From CAKMMH01 sp927798255 (GTDB lineage: Bacteria > Bdellovibrionota_C > UBA2361 > CAKMMH01): DNA of 64,000 nt. Position 1 is the stretch's first letter. Every line of letters starts with the position of its first letter. The notes below the pieces were generated by a model. The model was not told where the DNA came from, searched no databases, and worked only from the letters and a program-made list of their open reading frames with translations. Below are positions 53,463-62,666 of the stretch, piece after piece. The stretch covers positions 1-64,000 of the forward strand of contig JAXFOK010000018.1 in assembly GCA_034180415.1 (NCBI GenBank), in the 5' to 3' direction. Both the position numbers and the translations under genes were made by a program.

Positions 53463-54314
53463 CTAATCATCTAAGAACAATTCTCCTTTAGCTATCACAT
53501 CTACGATGCCTCCAATTGAGACACTTTCAACATACAAAGCATCAGAAGATAACCTAACTTCTAACTCGATTGATTTCTTAGACGGTTGATATATCCGTTC
53601 CTTAAAATCTCTCTTGTTATTCAACGCGCTTACTATACCAAATGCTGCGGTTCCTGAACCGCATGCTGTTTCATAATATGTACTATCGGTATCTCGTACC
53701 CAAACGACAGGATTAATAAAAACCCCATTATCATTTTTTTGTACAAATATTAATCCTACTGCACTTTCATTTTGTAATTCCAAACTATCTCTCACATGTT
53801 TTGAGAATTCGACATAATTATCTTTTCTGAACTTAAAGTGTGGTTCATTCAAAATAACGTGAGTAATACCACTAAGATAAGTAACAAAAACTTTGTAGCC
53901 ATCTAAAAGTTTTTCTTCAACATGATTTTTAGTTGAAAGATAAACTTTAGTATTTATTTTACTCCCGTCCCTAAAACATTCACCTTTAACTTTTTCATTA
54001 ACCCCAGAAACAGATAAATAGCATTCCCAATGATTTTCACCAATAGACTTTAATGATTTTGAATCTTCAAAGAGTAAAAGCGCCAAGACGCTTCTTGTAG
54101 CATTTCCACAAAACTCTCCACCCATCATATCTAGTCTTGGAGTACCCTCTTCAAGATAACTTACGACTCCGACCTGCTCTCCACCAAGATGCAATGGGTC
54201 TAGAATCTTATTTGAAATCAAAGCACGGTATCTAGCATCCATTGAATCTTTATTTTTAATGAGAACCGTCGTGTTTCCACTAGGGCTCATTTTATAAAAG
54301 CTGTACGTAGTCAT
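53463..54314 (-). CDS. DapF-like epimerase/racemase
   Basis: The 283 residues carry the two catalytic Cys in MMGGEFCGNATRS and ETACGSGTAAFG, the diaminopimelate-epimerase fold signature. The frame opens at 54326, but GAAAGGA fits the ATG at 54314. The first motif differs from the usual xxMCGNGxRC, so the substrate may be another amino acid (histidine racemases of metallophore pathways are of this type). It lies between the two peptide cassettes. G+C is about 38 %. Involvement with the peptide is speculation. Confidence 0.75.
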   Translation of the reverse strand: MTTYSFYKMSPSGNTTVLIKNKDSMDARYRALISNKILDPLHLGGEQVGVVSYLEEGTPRLDMMGGEFCGNATRSVLALLLFEDSKSLKSIGENHWECYLSVSGVNEKVKGECFRDGSKINTKVYLSTKNHVEEKLLDGYKVFVTYLSGITHVILNEPHFKFRKDNYVEFSKHVRDSLELQNESAVGLIFVQKNDNGVFINPVVWVRDTDSTYYETACGSGTAAFGIVSALNNKRDFKERIYQPSKKSIELEVRLSSDALYVESVSIGGIVDVIAKGELFLDD

Positions 54315-54499
54315 AACAAAAAACATCCTTTCTTTTACAAGAAATATGATCTTCTATAGGAGGTATCGAATTTAAATTTTAAAAGTTGCTTAAAATCGAT
54401 AAAAATTTTCAAAAATTGATATTTAAAGATATTTTTATTAAAAAATGATAAAGAAAATTACATGGTTACATGTAATATATTTCTGATGACTTTTTAATT

Positions 54500-55126
54500 T
54501 TACTTATTATTTTCGCCTAATATTTCATTTAAAACTTCTTTAATATCTTTATTGTAATGTTTCATAAATATAATACTTACTTCATTGCTACTCTTAAGAT
54601 TTCTTAACTCATTGAAAAATTCTAAAAATTTTTTATTACCATAAGTTTCTATAAGATGTTTTACAAAGATTCCCCCACCTTAATAAATTACATTTGGTAA
54701 AATATTATCATTAAATAATGTTTCCAAATCTTTACAAACTTCGCCACTTATCATCTGTCCTGATAAATATCTTGCTAGTCCTTCATGCAACCAATTTGGA
54801 ACGTACTTATTAAAATTAACATACATATACGCATATACATGTACTATTTCATGTTTAATTAATTTTTTATATTCGATATCGTTATATATATTTTTTATAT
54901 CATCATGATTACAGATAAAAATAATATTAGAACGAGGGCAAGCAAACGCTACGACATAATCTTCCTTAATACTTTTAAATTCATCAAATATTTCTTTTTT
55001 CATTGAAAAAACGCAAACACTAAATTCATCATTAGGAATATTAAAAAAAACTGAATATTCTTTAGATGTTTCTTCTATACATTTATTAAGTTCTATATCA
55101 TTATTTGGAAAAATATTATAAAGCAT
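54500..55126 (-). pseudogene. Second metallopeptidase MA-like gene, interrupted by a stop codon
   Basis: From the ATG at 55126 (a GAGAG just upstream) 148 codons run to a TAA at 54680-54682. They include HEIVH (residues 92-96) and VPNWLHEGLARYL with the third ligand Glu. The same frame then continues for about 59 codons, GGGIFVKHLIETYGNKKFLEFF to the true stop at 54500, matching the first domain of the 49112 protein. The TAA replaces a codon next to the YDGAGIF position. The zinc site is intact, so a truncated product could exist. Confidence 0.8.
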
Positions 55127-55140
55127 ACTATCTCTCATTA

Positions 55141-55173
55141 AAAAAGAGCAGGGACAAAAAATCATCCCTGCTC
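55141..55173 (-). terminator. Strong terminator between second peptide remnant and metallopeptidase
   Basis: In the minus direction, GAGCAGGGA and TCCCTGCTC form a perfect 9-bp stem with a 10-base loop, then TTTTTT. The location equals that of the terminator at 50341-50378 in the first cassette. Confidence 0.9.
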
Positions 55174-55379
55174 AAGCAAGCTGTTATCAAATTTCTAGAA
55201 ATTTTACTCTGCCTTTAACGACGATAAAAACCTTATTCACGGTTTAAGCCTCTTAAGGTGTAACACTGTTTCATTGAGGTTCACCATCAACACAAATTCT
55301 TTAGCAAAGTTCAAAGTATTCAAAATTACGGCCCACATGGATCTTGCGATCAACAATACTCAAAACTTGCGGATTGATT

Positions 55380-55557
55380 TCTTTTATCTTAGCACTCCTT
55401 ATGTTAGAACGATTAACATCACCATTGTAATAGCAAACTCAGTGACAGATATGCCGGTAGCAATTACAACCACAGTAAAATGCATTATGAAATTCTAATT
55501 ACTAGCTTTAAAGCTACCATCAAACACATCAATAACGCAAGAGTTAAGTACAATCAT
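55380..55557 (-). pseudogene. Decayed second copy of the small peptide gene
   Basis: AAGGA then ATG at 55557 gives MIVLNSCVIDVFDGSFKASN before a TAG at 55495. This matches the start of the peptide at 50692 (MIALDPHVLDIFDDDFNA). A shifted frame afterwards reads YCGCNCYRHICH, again Cys-rich, before another stop. So it is a relative of the Cys-rich peptide that has lost its frame. A plus-strand frame here is only its antisense. Confidence 0.65.
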
Positions 55558-55942
55558 AACGTTGTTCCTTATGACTAGGGGTTAATGAAACTATATTACT
55601 GTTAAGAAGCCTTAAGAAGAACTCCTTATTTTCAGTAATTACCTGAGCATTAGTAGACACTAATACTTTTTGCACACACTGTTCTATTAAGTTGTAACCA
55701 TCAACATTTACAAATAGCGACCTACCATTTTTACCTAGTATTACAGCACCAAAGTCTTCCTCTCGAGTTACCACTCCTTCAAAATCAAGATAGTAATCAT
55801 TAGGAATTTCTTCCATATATTTTATCTTAACCTTATTTTTACTATATAACTCAAGAGAAATATCTTTCGAAGATACCTCAAAAAGCGGATCAAGTCCATC
55901 GACTGACTTCTGAAAGCTACCTTTTCCTAAAATAAATATCAA
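55544..55942 (-). pseudogene. Remnant radical SAM protein C-terminus with RRE/PqqD-like domain
   Basis: The open frame has 132 codons from a TTG. DGLDPLFEVSSKD aligns with DGLDPLCDVLSKD of the broken maturase at 51 kb (the SPASM Cys is now Phe). REEDFGAVILGKNGRSLFVNVDGYNL to EFFLRLLNSNIVSL resembles a winged-helix RRE/PqqD domain. The radical SAM half is missing upstream. It may still be expressed as a stand-alone RRE-like protein. The end overlaps the start of the peptide remnant. Confidence 0.65.
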
Positions 55943-56010
55943 ATATTAAAAATAAAAGTTGCTAAATATAATTAATTTATTTTAAAACTAAAATATTGTT
56001 TTTATATATT

Positions 56011-56673
56011 TTACTTTATTCTTTCACTAATCTTTTTTGCTGATATTTTTTGAATATAATTTGGCTCTAAATCTGTAATATTTGATACACTTTGCACATC
56101 GTGATTTATATAATATTCTATTAGAATTTTTGATGGTAAATTTGAATCTGATAAATCTAATAATTCATAATCAAAACTTTTATACTCATCTTCTATTTTA
56201 TTTATGACAAAAGCTTTAGAATTTTTTTCTTTTAAATACTCTTTAATGCTTTCACTTTCTATAAATTCAAGTTTATTTTCTTTTACATTATAAACAAAAT
56301 AACTACTTTTTCTTATATGTTGGCAAATAAGATCACTTTCATTTATTGCATCACTATAAATATGCCTTAAAGCTTCTAAAAGTGTAATTTCTGCAACATT
56401 AATACTTACACTCATCATTATACCTTCTAAAAAAGCATAACCTATCCTAAGCCCTGTAAAAGATCCTGGCCCCTTATTTATAAGAATAGTATTTACATCA
56501 TTAATACTAAGAGAATTGTCATCTAAGATTTTTTTTAGTAAACTTGCAAGCTCCTCGTTATTACTACTTTCCCCTTCACCTTTTATACTTGTAATTTCAC
56601 CGTCTTTATAAAGAGAAATATTTAAGATGCTTCCTGCACTATCTATTGCAATTATATTATTTTTACTATTCAT
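56011..56673 (-). CDS. tsaB: tRNA threonylcarbamoyladenosine protein TsaB
   Basis: The 220-residue actin-like ASKHA fold begins IIAIDSAGSILNISLY, with the signature NKGPGSFTGLRIGYAF and VNVAEITLLEAL. TsaB pairs with TsaD for the universal t6A37 modification of ANN-reading tRNAs. It starts 16 bp after the end of rseP, the last gene of the long rpsB run. No strong ribosome binding site is seen. Confidence 0.9.
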   Translation of the reverse strand: MNSKNNIIAIDSAGSILNISLYKDGEITSIKGEGESSNNEELASLLKKILDDNSLSINDVNTILINKGPGSFTGLRIGYAFLEGIMMSVSINVAEITLLEALRHIYSDAINESDLICQHIRKSSYFVYNVKENKLEFIESESIKEYLKEKNSKAFVINKIEDEYKSFDYELLDLSDSNLPSKILIEYYINHDVQSVSNITDLEPNYIQKISAKKISERIK

Positions 56674-56689
56674 ATAATAAATACATCAA

Positions 56690-57865
56690 TTAATTGTGAA
56701 ACAATCTAAACAAATCATTTCCTGTTGCAAAAATCATAAGAGAAAAAAGAATAAACATACCTAGTTGCCCAGCAAGTGCTTGCACTTTTAAAGGCACAGG
56801 ACGCCTTATTAAAAATTCAATTGTAAAAAACATAAGATGTCCGCCATCTAAAATTGGTATTGGTAAAAGATTCATAATAGCAAGTGACATACTTATAAAA
56901 ATCATTAAATCTAGAAGCTTATTAAATCCCTTCTTAGAAACTTTTGAAGTAACATTTACTATTTCTATAGGGCCTCCAATATGTTTTGCTGAAATTGCAC
57001 CATTTATTATTCCTTTAAAACCTCTATAAGTTAAAACAGTAATTCCTATAAGTTTTGAAAGTGAATATAGCGGAGCATGAATTAATGGAACTTTTTTTGT
57101 TTGAGATGAAGCGACTATTCCTATTTTTAATCTTTCACTACTTTTATTATTGCTATTTGAAATAGCCTTCATCTCTGCTGAATCTTCAGTTGCCACAAGA
57201 GATACATTTTTAGTTATAAATCTATCATCAACTTTTCTTCTTATAGCAACATTAACTTTTCCATCTTGAGATTTTGCAATGAACCTTGCGACATCACTCC
57301 AAGTCTTTGGCTTAACACCATTAATTGATACAATTCTATCATCTGCTTTTATTCCTGCTTTTGCTGCTGGATAATCTGGTACCACATCACCTACTATCGG
57401 CTTATTTAAAGGAACATCTACTCCCCAAAAACACACGATAGCTATCCCAACTAAAAATGCAAATAATATATTAAAAAATGGACCCGCAAAAACTATTAAA
57501 AATTTTTGCCACACAGGTTTATTTAAAAACCATCTTGATTCATTTTTTGAAAGTTTTATAGATTCCTCATCATAAAATTTAGGATATTTTGGTGCATTAT
57601 CTTCTTTATTATCTTCCTTACTATTAATTTCTTCTTCTCCATAAACAGTATGTGGATCTTCTCCTGCCATACTTACATAGCCACCTAGTGGTATTGCCCT
57701 TAAAGAATACCAAGTTTCACCTTTTTTCTTTTGCCAAATTTTTTTACCAAATCCTATTGAATATTCAAGGACACCAACTTTAAACATTTTAGCAACAATA
57801 AAATGTCCAAATTCATGTACAATAACTAAAATACCTAATACTATAACTGCTGTTATAATTCCCAT
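56690..57865 (-). CDS. rseP: Site-2 membrane metalloprotease RseP
   Basis: The 391 residues carry the zinc motif HEFGH (residues 17-21) in the first span, a PDZ domain around DYPAAKAGIKADDRIVSINGV, and the C-terminal NLLPIPILDGGHLMF with the third ligand Asp. An acidic Lys/Glu stretch of about 30 residues (YGEEEINSKEDNKEDN) sits before the second span. I see one clear PDZ, not two. It cleaves anti-sigma factors and remnant signal peptides in the inner membrane. AAGGATT precedes the ATG. dxr, often placed between cdsA and rseP, is absent. Confidence 0.92.
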   Translation of the reverse strand: MGIITAVIVLGILVIVHEFGHFIVAKMFKVGVLEYSIGFGKKIWQKKKGETWYSLRAIPLGGYVSMAGEDPHTVYGEEEINSKEDNKEDNAPKYPKFYDEESIKLSKNESRWFLNKPVWQKFLIVFAGPFFNILFAFLVGIAIVCFWGVDVPLNKPIVGDVVPDYPAAKAGIKADDRIVSINGVKPKTWSDVARFIAKSQDGKVNVAIRRKVDDRFITKNVSLVATEDSAEMKAISNSNNKSSERLKIGIVASSQTKKVPLIHAPLYSLSKLIGITVLTYRGFKGIINGAISAKHIGGPIEIVNVTSKVSKKGFNKLLDLMIFISMSLAIMNLLPIPILDGGHLMFFTIEFLIRRPVPLKVQALAGQLGMFILFSLMIFATGNDLFRLFHN

Positions 57866-57910
57866 TATTAAAAATAATCCTTAAAAATAAATTACTCTAA
57901 AAAACTTACA

Positions 57911-58738
57911 TTAAAAAAAGCAAATAAGAGTAAGTGGAGCAGCACCAAAAATCGCATCGACTCTATCAAGCACTCCACCATGCCCTGGTAAAAGATTTGA
58001 GCTATCTTTAACCCCTACAATTCTTTTTATAAATGATTCTATTAAATCTCCAATTTGTGCACACCACACAGTAAAAATTGTTGGAACTAAAAGTCCATAT
58101 CTTAAATTAGATATTCCTAAAAAATGAATCATTAAATATGAAACAATAATCGCCCCAATCATTCCACAAACTGAACCGCTTATTGTTTTATTTGGAGATA
58201 TAAATTTATTAAATTTAGCTCCCCCTATTAAGCGCCCTCCAGCGTAGGCAAAAATATCATTAAAAGAAACTACTGAAATAAGCCAAAAGAAAACTTTTGC
58301 ACTCTCATTGTGACAAGCAATTTTAGTAAGAGAAAAGCCCCCAAGTCCAATTAGTATAAAATATAAAAGATATAAAAAAGTCTTTTTTTGAACTGCCTCT
58401 AACTCTCTCCCTTCAAATTCTGCTTTTAACACTTCATTATTTGGTTCATAAAAAAAGAAACCAACGGTTAAAACATAAATAAATCCAAAAATTGAATAGA
58501 ACGCAAATGTTCTTCCTGTGACTGCAAAAATTATAGGAGCAATTACAAAAGCAAAAAACATAAGAACACTTTGTTTTTTGTTTTGAAGTTTTAACATTTT
58601 TACAAATTCATAAAAACAAAAAGTTAAAATTAAACCTATAAAACATGAAGTAAGCTGAGCACTCTCTTGAAGCAACACAAAAATAATAACCAATAATAAA
58701 ATTGTTGCAGTAATAATTCTTTTTGTAAGATTGTTCAT
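57911..58738 (-). CDS. cdsA: Phosphatidate cytidylyltransferase CdsA
   Basis: The 275-residue protein has eight or so membrane spans. The signature is in the C-terminal third: KRIVGVKDSSNLLPGHGGVLDRVDAI. NDIFAYAGGRLIGGAKFNKFISPNKTISGSVCG is the other conserved block. It makes CDP-diacylglycerol for phospholipids. AAGGGA precedes the ATG. It is the gene before rseP, 46 bp away. Confidence 0.92.
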   Translation of the reverse strand: MNNLTKRIITATILLLVIIFVLLQESAQLTSCFIGLILTFCFYEFVKMLKLQNKKQSVLMFFAFVIAPIIFAVTGRTFAFYSIFGFIYVLTVGFFFYEPNNEVLKAEFEGRELEAVQKKTFLYLLYFILIGLGGFSLTKIACHNESAKVFFWLISVVSFNDIFAYAGGRLIGGAKFNKFISPNKTISGSVCGMIGAIIVSYLMIHFLGISNLRYGLLVPTIFTVWCAQIGDLIESFIKRIVGVKDSSNLLPGHGGVLDRVDAIFGAAPLTLICFF

Positions 58739-58843
58739 AAGTTTCCCTTATAATATTATTAAAAGCATACAACATTTGCATTTTATAATGCCAATATCCT
58801 GAAGGGATATATTAAAACATTATTCAACTTTTCCTAATGCTTA

Positions 58844-58883
58844 AACGGCGGCTGCTTCGCTTGCGCTACGCATCCCCTCCGTT
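58844..58883 (-). repeat. Short hairpin directly after the uppS stop
   Basis: AACGGCGG and CCCTCCGTT form the outer stem of a 40-base hairpin with CTTCGCTTGCG in the loop region. It begins at the base after the uppS TAG. Like the long elements it abuts a stop codon, but it is shorter and of different sequence. Confidence 0.5.
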
Positions 58884-59633
58884 CTATTTTTCTTCGCTTT
58901 CAGCCTTTATTTGATCTCCCGTTTTGCCAAACCTACGACTTCTCTTATTAAATTCATCGATACATCGCTTTAGCTCAGAAAAATCAAACTCTGGCCAATA
59001 CTTCTCGCTAACTACTAACTCAGAGTAAGCGATTTGCCAAAGTAGAAAATTTGAAACACGAAGCTCTTTAGAGGTGCGAATTAAAAAATCAGGATCTGGA
59101 ACATCTGGTAAATATAAATAGTTTCTAAATGTATTTTCATTAACTTCATCAATGCTTATTTTTTTATCTTCAAAATCTTTTAATAATTTCTTACAAGCAT
59201 CACAAATTTCATATCGCCCACCATAAGAAACTGCAATAATTAAATCAAGAGCATCACAATCTTTTGTCATATCCATTGCTTCATAAAGTTTCTCTTGAAC
59301 ATCTTTGGGAAGCATATCTAAAGCCCCCATTGCTCTTAATCTTACATTATTTTTCTTTAACTCTGGCGTTTCATCATTAAGAGCCGAAATAAAAAGCTTC
59401 ATAAGCGAAGAAACTTCCGCTTCTGGCCTTTTCCAGTTTTCAGTTGAAAAGGCATAAACTGTTAAATATCGAATCCCTAACTCCCTTGAAGCTTTTACAA
59501 TTCTTTTTAGTGCTTTTGCACCTTGCCTATGCCCTTCAACTCTTGGCATCATGCGAGCTCTCGCCCACCTACCATTTCCATCCATTATAATTGCTACATG
59601 CTGTGGAATATTATTTGGAATATTGCTTTCCAT
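58884..59633 (-). CDS. uppS: Isoprenyl transferase (undecaprenyl diphosphate synthase)
   Basis: The 249-residue cis-prenyltransferase signature is HVAIIMDGNGRWA with the catalytic Asp, GHRQGAKALKRIV, TVYAFSTENWKRP and DPDFLIRTSKELRVSNFLLWQ. It makes the C55 lipid carrier for peptidoglycan and LPS in the cytoplasm. It lies between frr and cdsA in the usual order. Confidence 0.95.
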   Translation of the reverse strand: MESNIPNNIPQHVAIIMDGNGRWARARMMPRVEGHRQGAKALKRIVKASRELGIRYLTVYAFSTENWKRPEAEVSSLMKLFISALNDETPELKKNNVRLRAMGALDMLPKDVQEKLYEAMDMTKDCDALDLIIAVSYGGRYEICDACKKLLKDFEDKKISIDEVNENTFRNYLYLPDVPDPDFLIRTSKELRVSNFLLWQIAYSELVVSEKYWPEFDFSELKRCIDEFNKRSRRFGKTGDQIKAESEEK

Positions 59634-59669
59634 ATTAAACTTTTAAAAACAACAAAAAATTAAACTAAA

Positions 59670-60224
59670 TTATACTTCCATTATTTCAGCTTCTTTTTGC
59701 TTAAACATCTCATCAATTTTAGCAATATATTTATCAGTAACTCCCTGAACTTCTGCTTGCCCTTTCTTAAGTTCATCTTCAGAAATCTCTTTTTCCTTTT
59801 CCATTTTCTTGAGAGCATCAATGGCGTCTTTTCTGTGATTTCTTATTACTACTTTTTCATCTTCCCCAAGCTTTCCTAGTCTTTTTGAAAGCTCCTTTCT
59901 TCTATCCTCTGTTAATGCAGGGACATTTAACCTAATTAAATTCCCCTCTCTTGCAGGATTTAAATTTAAATCAGAATTTCTTATAGCTTTTTCAACACTA
60001 TCAATTGAACTTGCATCATAAACTTGCACTGTAATAAGTCTTGGCTCTGGTGTGTTTATTAATCCCATTTGAATTAAAGGAACTTTTGAACCATAGTAAT
60101 CAACTTGAATATTTTCTAAGATAGCACCATTAGCCCTTGCACCTCTTATTTTTCCAAGCTCAGATTTAAAATGAGCAATGGTTTTTTCACAATTATCAGC
60201 AAAAATATCTATTTGTTCTTTCAT
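59670..60224 (-). CDS. frr: Ribosome recycling factor
   Basis: The 184 residues are the full family length. GKIRGARANGAILENIQVDYYG and VPALTEDRRKELSKRL are the RRF blocks, and DEMFKQKEAEIMEV the C-terminus. It splits post-termination ribosomes with EF-G. It is preceded by AGGA and lies 60 bp downstream of pyrH. Confidence 0.95.
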   Translation of the reverse strand: MKEQIDIFADNCEKTIAHFKSELGKIRGARANGAILENIQVDYYGSKVPLIQMGLINTPEPRLITVQVYDASSIDSVEKAIRNSDLNLNPAREGNLIRLNVPALTEDRRKELSKRLGKLGEDEKVVIRNHRKDAIDALKKMEKEKEISEDELKKGQAEVQGVTDKYIAKIDEMFKQKEAEIMEV

Positions 60225-60283
60225 AAAATTATTTTCCTAATATTAAATCAAAAAAATTAAACTAAAAATTAAAACTTACAAAA

Positions 60284-61000
60284 TTACGCCTCTACAATTG
60301 TTCCTACATTTTCTCCTTGTAAAAGCTTAACTAATGCCCCCTCTTCTTTCATATTATAAACAGCAAGAGGCATTTTATTATCTCTACACATAGAAATTGC
60401 CGTAGCGTCAATTACTTTTAAATTTTTTGCTAGCACTTCATCGCATGTAATTCTTTCAAAGAATTTAGCATCTTCAAACTTCTTAGGGTCCTTATCATAG
60501 ACTCCATTTACGCTTGTTCCTTTAATTAAAAGATCTGCTTTTATTTCTATAGCCTTTAAGCTAGCTCCAGTATCTGTTGTAAAGTAAGGATTTCCTGTAC
60601 CACAAGCAAAAATTAAAACTTTACCATTTTCTAACTCGTTAAGAGCTTTTTCTTTTGAAAACTTTTCAATTAGATTATCAAGATAAAGCATAGAAAGCGC
60701 CTTTGCTTTTATGCCGTTTTTATTTAAATAACTCTCTAACGCTATTGCATTAATCGCAGTTGCAAGCATTCCCATATAATGTGCGTTTGTTTCTTCAATT
60801 TCTAAATCCTTTGCTTGCCTACCTCTAAAAATATTCCCAGCTCCTATTACTAGTGAAACTTCTGCCCCTAGCTCTTTAATTTTTTTTATTTCTTCTAAAA
60901 TAAATTTAAAAATTTTTACATCATGTCCAAACCCTACATCTCCAGCTAACACTTCACCACTTAACTTTAAAAGTACTCTTTTATATTTCAAATTGGACAT
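60284..61000 (-). CDS. pyrH: Uridylate kinase
   Basis: The 238 residues show the amino-acid-kinase fold with LLKLSGEVLAGD, VIGAGNIFRGRQ, GTGNPYFTTDTGASLKAIEIKADLL and KGTSVNGVYDKDP. It phosphorylates UMP to UDP, and the bacterial form is hexameric. AAGGT lies upstream of the ATG. It follows tsf in the conserved translation cluster. Confidence 0.95.
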   Translation of the reverse strand: MSNLKYKRVLLKLSGEVLAGDVGFGHDVKIFKFILEEIKKIKELGAEVSLVIGAGNIFRGRQAKDLEIEETNAHYMGMLATAINAIALESYLNKNGIKAKALSMLYLDNLIEKFSKEKALNELENGKVLIFACGTGNPYFTTDTGASLKAIEIKADLLIKGTSVNGVYDKDPKKFEDAKFFERITCDEVLAKNLKVIDATAISMCRDNKMPLAVYNMKEEGALVKLLQGENVGTIVEA

Positions 61001-61117
61001 AATTTATTTACCTTAAAAAATTTTTAAAAACTTGTCTTTATATATAAAAAAAGACTGCAACATAAAAATACCTAAATACTTTTATATTGCAATCTTCTTT
61101 ATAGAGCAAGCATTAAA

Positions 61118-61762
61118 TTATTGCATAGCTGCAGCAACTTCAGCAGCAAAATCTTCTTGTTTCTTCTCAATTCCTTCGCCAACTTCAAAACGAGCAAAAC
61201 GTCTAATAACAATTTTTTCACCGATTTTAGCACTTAAATCTTGAACTAATTGAGTAATAGTTTTGCTGTCATCTTTAATGAAAGCTTGTTTAGCAAGAAC
61301 ATTCTCTGAATAAAACTTCTCAAGTTTTCCTGGGATGATCATATCAGCTTTTTCTTTTTGCTTATCATTTAATTGTTCCATTAAGATTTCTTTTTCTTTA
61401 TTTAAAACATCCTCTGGAATATCTTCAACAGTATTATATTTTGGATTCATTGCAGCAACTTGCATTGCAATATCATTTGCTAAAGTTTTAAACTCTTCTC
61501 CTCTTGCAACAAAATCTGTTTCAGAATTTAATTCAACAATTGCTACAATTTGAGCTCCAGCGTGAACATAACAACCGATTGTTCCTTCAGCTGCAACTTT
61601 TCCAGCTCTTTTATCAACGCTTTTTAATCCTTTCTTTCTCAAGATTTCAATTGCTTTTGTTTCATCGCCATCAGCTTCTACTAAAGCTTTTTTACAATCC
61701 ATCATTCCAGCGCCTGTTTTTTCTCTTAAATCTTTAACGATACTAGCTGTAATTTCTGCCAT
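61118..61762 (-). CDS. tsf: Elongation factor Ts, short form
   Basis: The 214 residues begin with the UBA-like domain VKDLREKTGAGMMDCKKAL. The core shows GCYVHAGAQIVAIVELNSETDFVARGEEF. E. coli EF-Ts has 283 residues. Here only one core subdomain and the C-terminal module remain, as in several other phyla. It exchanges nucleotide on EF-Tu. AGGAGA precedes the ATG. It lies between rpsB and pyrH. Confidence 0.95.
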   Translation of the reverse strand: MAEITASIVKDLREKTGAGMMDCKKALVEADGDETKAIEILRKKGLKSVDKRAGKVAAEGTIGCYVHAGAQIVAIVELNSETDFVARGEEFKTLANDIAMQVAAMNPKYNTVEDIPEDVLNKEKEILMEQLNDKQKEKADMIIPGKLEKFYSENVLAKQAFIKDDSKTITQLVQDLSAKIGEKIVIRRFARFEVGEGIEKKQEDFAAEVAAAMQ

Positions 61763-61865
61763 TTTTTAAAATCTCCTAAAATAACTTTTTTCCTAAAATC
61801 TTTTTATCAAAAGTGGAAAAATTTATTATTTTCCCACTTTAAAAGATATCAATCAAAAATATCAA

Positions 61866-62666
61866 TTATTGCATATTTTCAGTTCTATTAAATTTAGCTT
61901 GAAAATTTTTCTTTCCTTCACAAACTGCATCAGCCACAGCATTACAAAAAAGTGAAATTGTTCTTAATGCATCATCATTTGATGGGATTGGATAAGTAAT
62001 GTCTGTTGGATCGCAATTTGTATCAACAAGAGCAATTACAGGAACATTTAAATTTTTAGCTTCTTTAACAGCGATATCTTCTTTTGTAACATCAATAATG
62101 AAAATTAAATCTGGAGTTCTTTTCATGTTGTAAATACCAGCTAAGTTCATAGCCAATTTATCTAAAGTCTTAGAGATATCTAATTTCTCTTTTTTATTTA
62201 ACTTAACACCTGTTGCTTCATTTTCAGCATCAGTTAAAAGTTTTTTAAGCTTATTCATTTTTTCGATTGAACGCTTAATTGTAGCAAAATTTGTTAAAGT
62301 ACCACCAAGCCATCTATTGTTAATATAGTAAGAATCACATCTTGTAGCAGCCTCTTTAACTACTTCTTTTGCTTGTTGTTTTGTAGCAACAAATAAAACT
62401 GTAGCTCCTTGAGACACCTTATCAACTATAAATTTTCTAGCTTCTAACCATTTTTGAAGAGTAATATCTAGGTTAATAATATGGATGTTATTTCTTTCAC
62501 CGTAGATATAAGGAATCATTTTAGGATTCCAACGAACAGTTTGGTGTCCATAATGAGCACCCGCTTTTAAAAGTGATTTAATATCTACAACTGTTTCTTC
62601 TTGTGGTTTATTATTTAATGTATCTTGCATAGAAGTAGCTTCTGTGCTGTTTAATTCTTCTGACAT
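61866..62666 (-). CDS. rpsB: 30S ribosomal protein S2
   Basis: The 266 residues match S2 with a slightly extended N-terminus (about 30 residues, Ser/Thr/Glu-rich) before LLKAGAHYGHQTVRWNPKM. NIHIINLDITLQKW and RWLGGTLTNFATI are signatures, and PVIALVDTNCDPTDITYPIPSNDDA is intact. AAAGGAG precedes the ATG. It is the first gene of the cluster rpsB-tsf-pyrH-frr-uppS-cdsA-rseP-tsaB. Confidence 0.95.
   Translation of the reverse strand: MSEELNSTEATSMQDTLNNKPQEETVVDIKSLLKAGAHYGHQTVRWNPKMIPYIYGERNNIHIINLDITLQKWLEARKFIVDKVSQGATVLFVATKQQAKEVVKEAATRCDSYYINNRWLGGTLTNFATIKRSIEKMNKLKKLLTDAENEATGVKLNKKEKLDISKTLDKLAMNLAGIYNMKRTPDLIFIIDVTKEDIAVKEAKNLNVPVIALVDTNCDPTDITYPIPSNDDALRTISLFCNAVADAVCEGKKNFQAKFNRTENMQ

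Noticed and set aside
54680..54682. Stop-codon reassignment (TAA as sense) suggested by the interrupted peptidase
   Set aside because: The core genes of the window end at TAA, TAG or TGA and contain none in frame, so the standard code applies.
55274..55498. Plus-strand frame of 74 codons
   Set aside because: It is antisense to the decayed peptide gene. The minus strand shows homology to the peptide at 50692 and the plus strand shows none.
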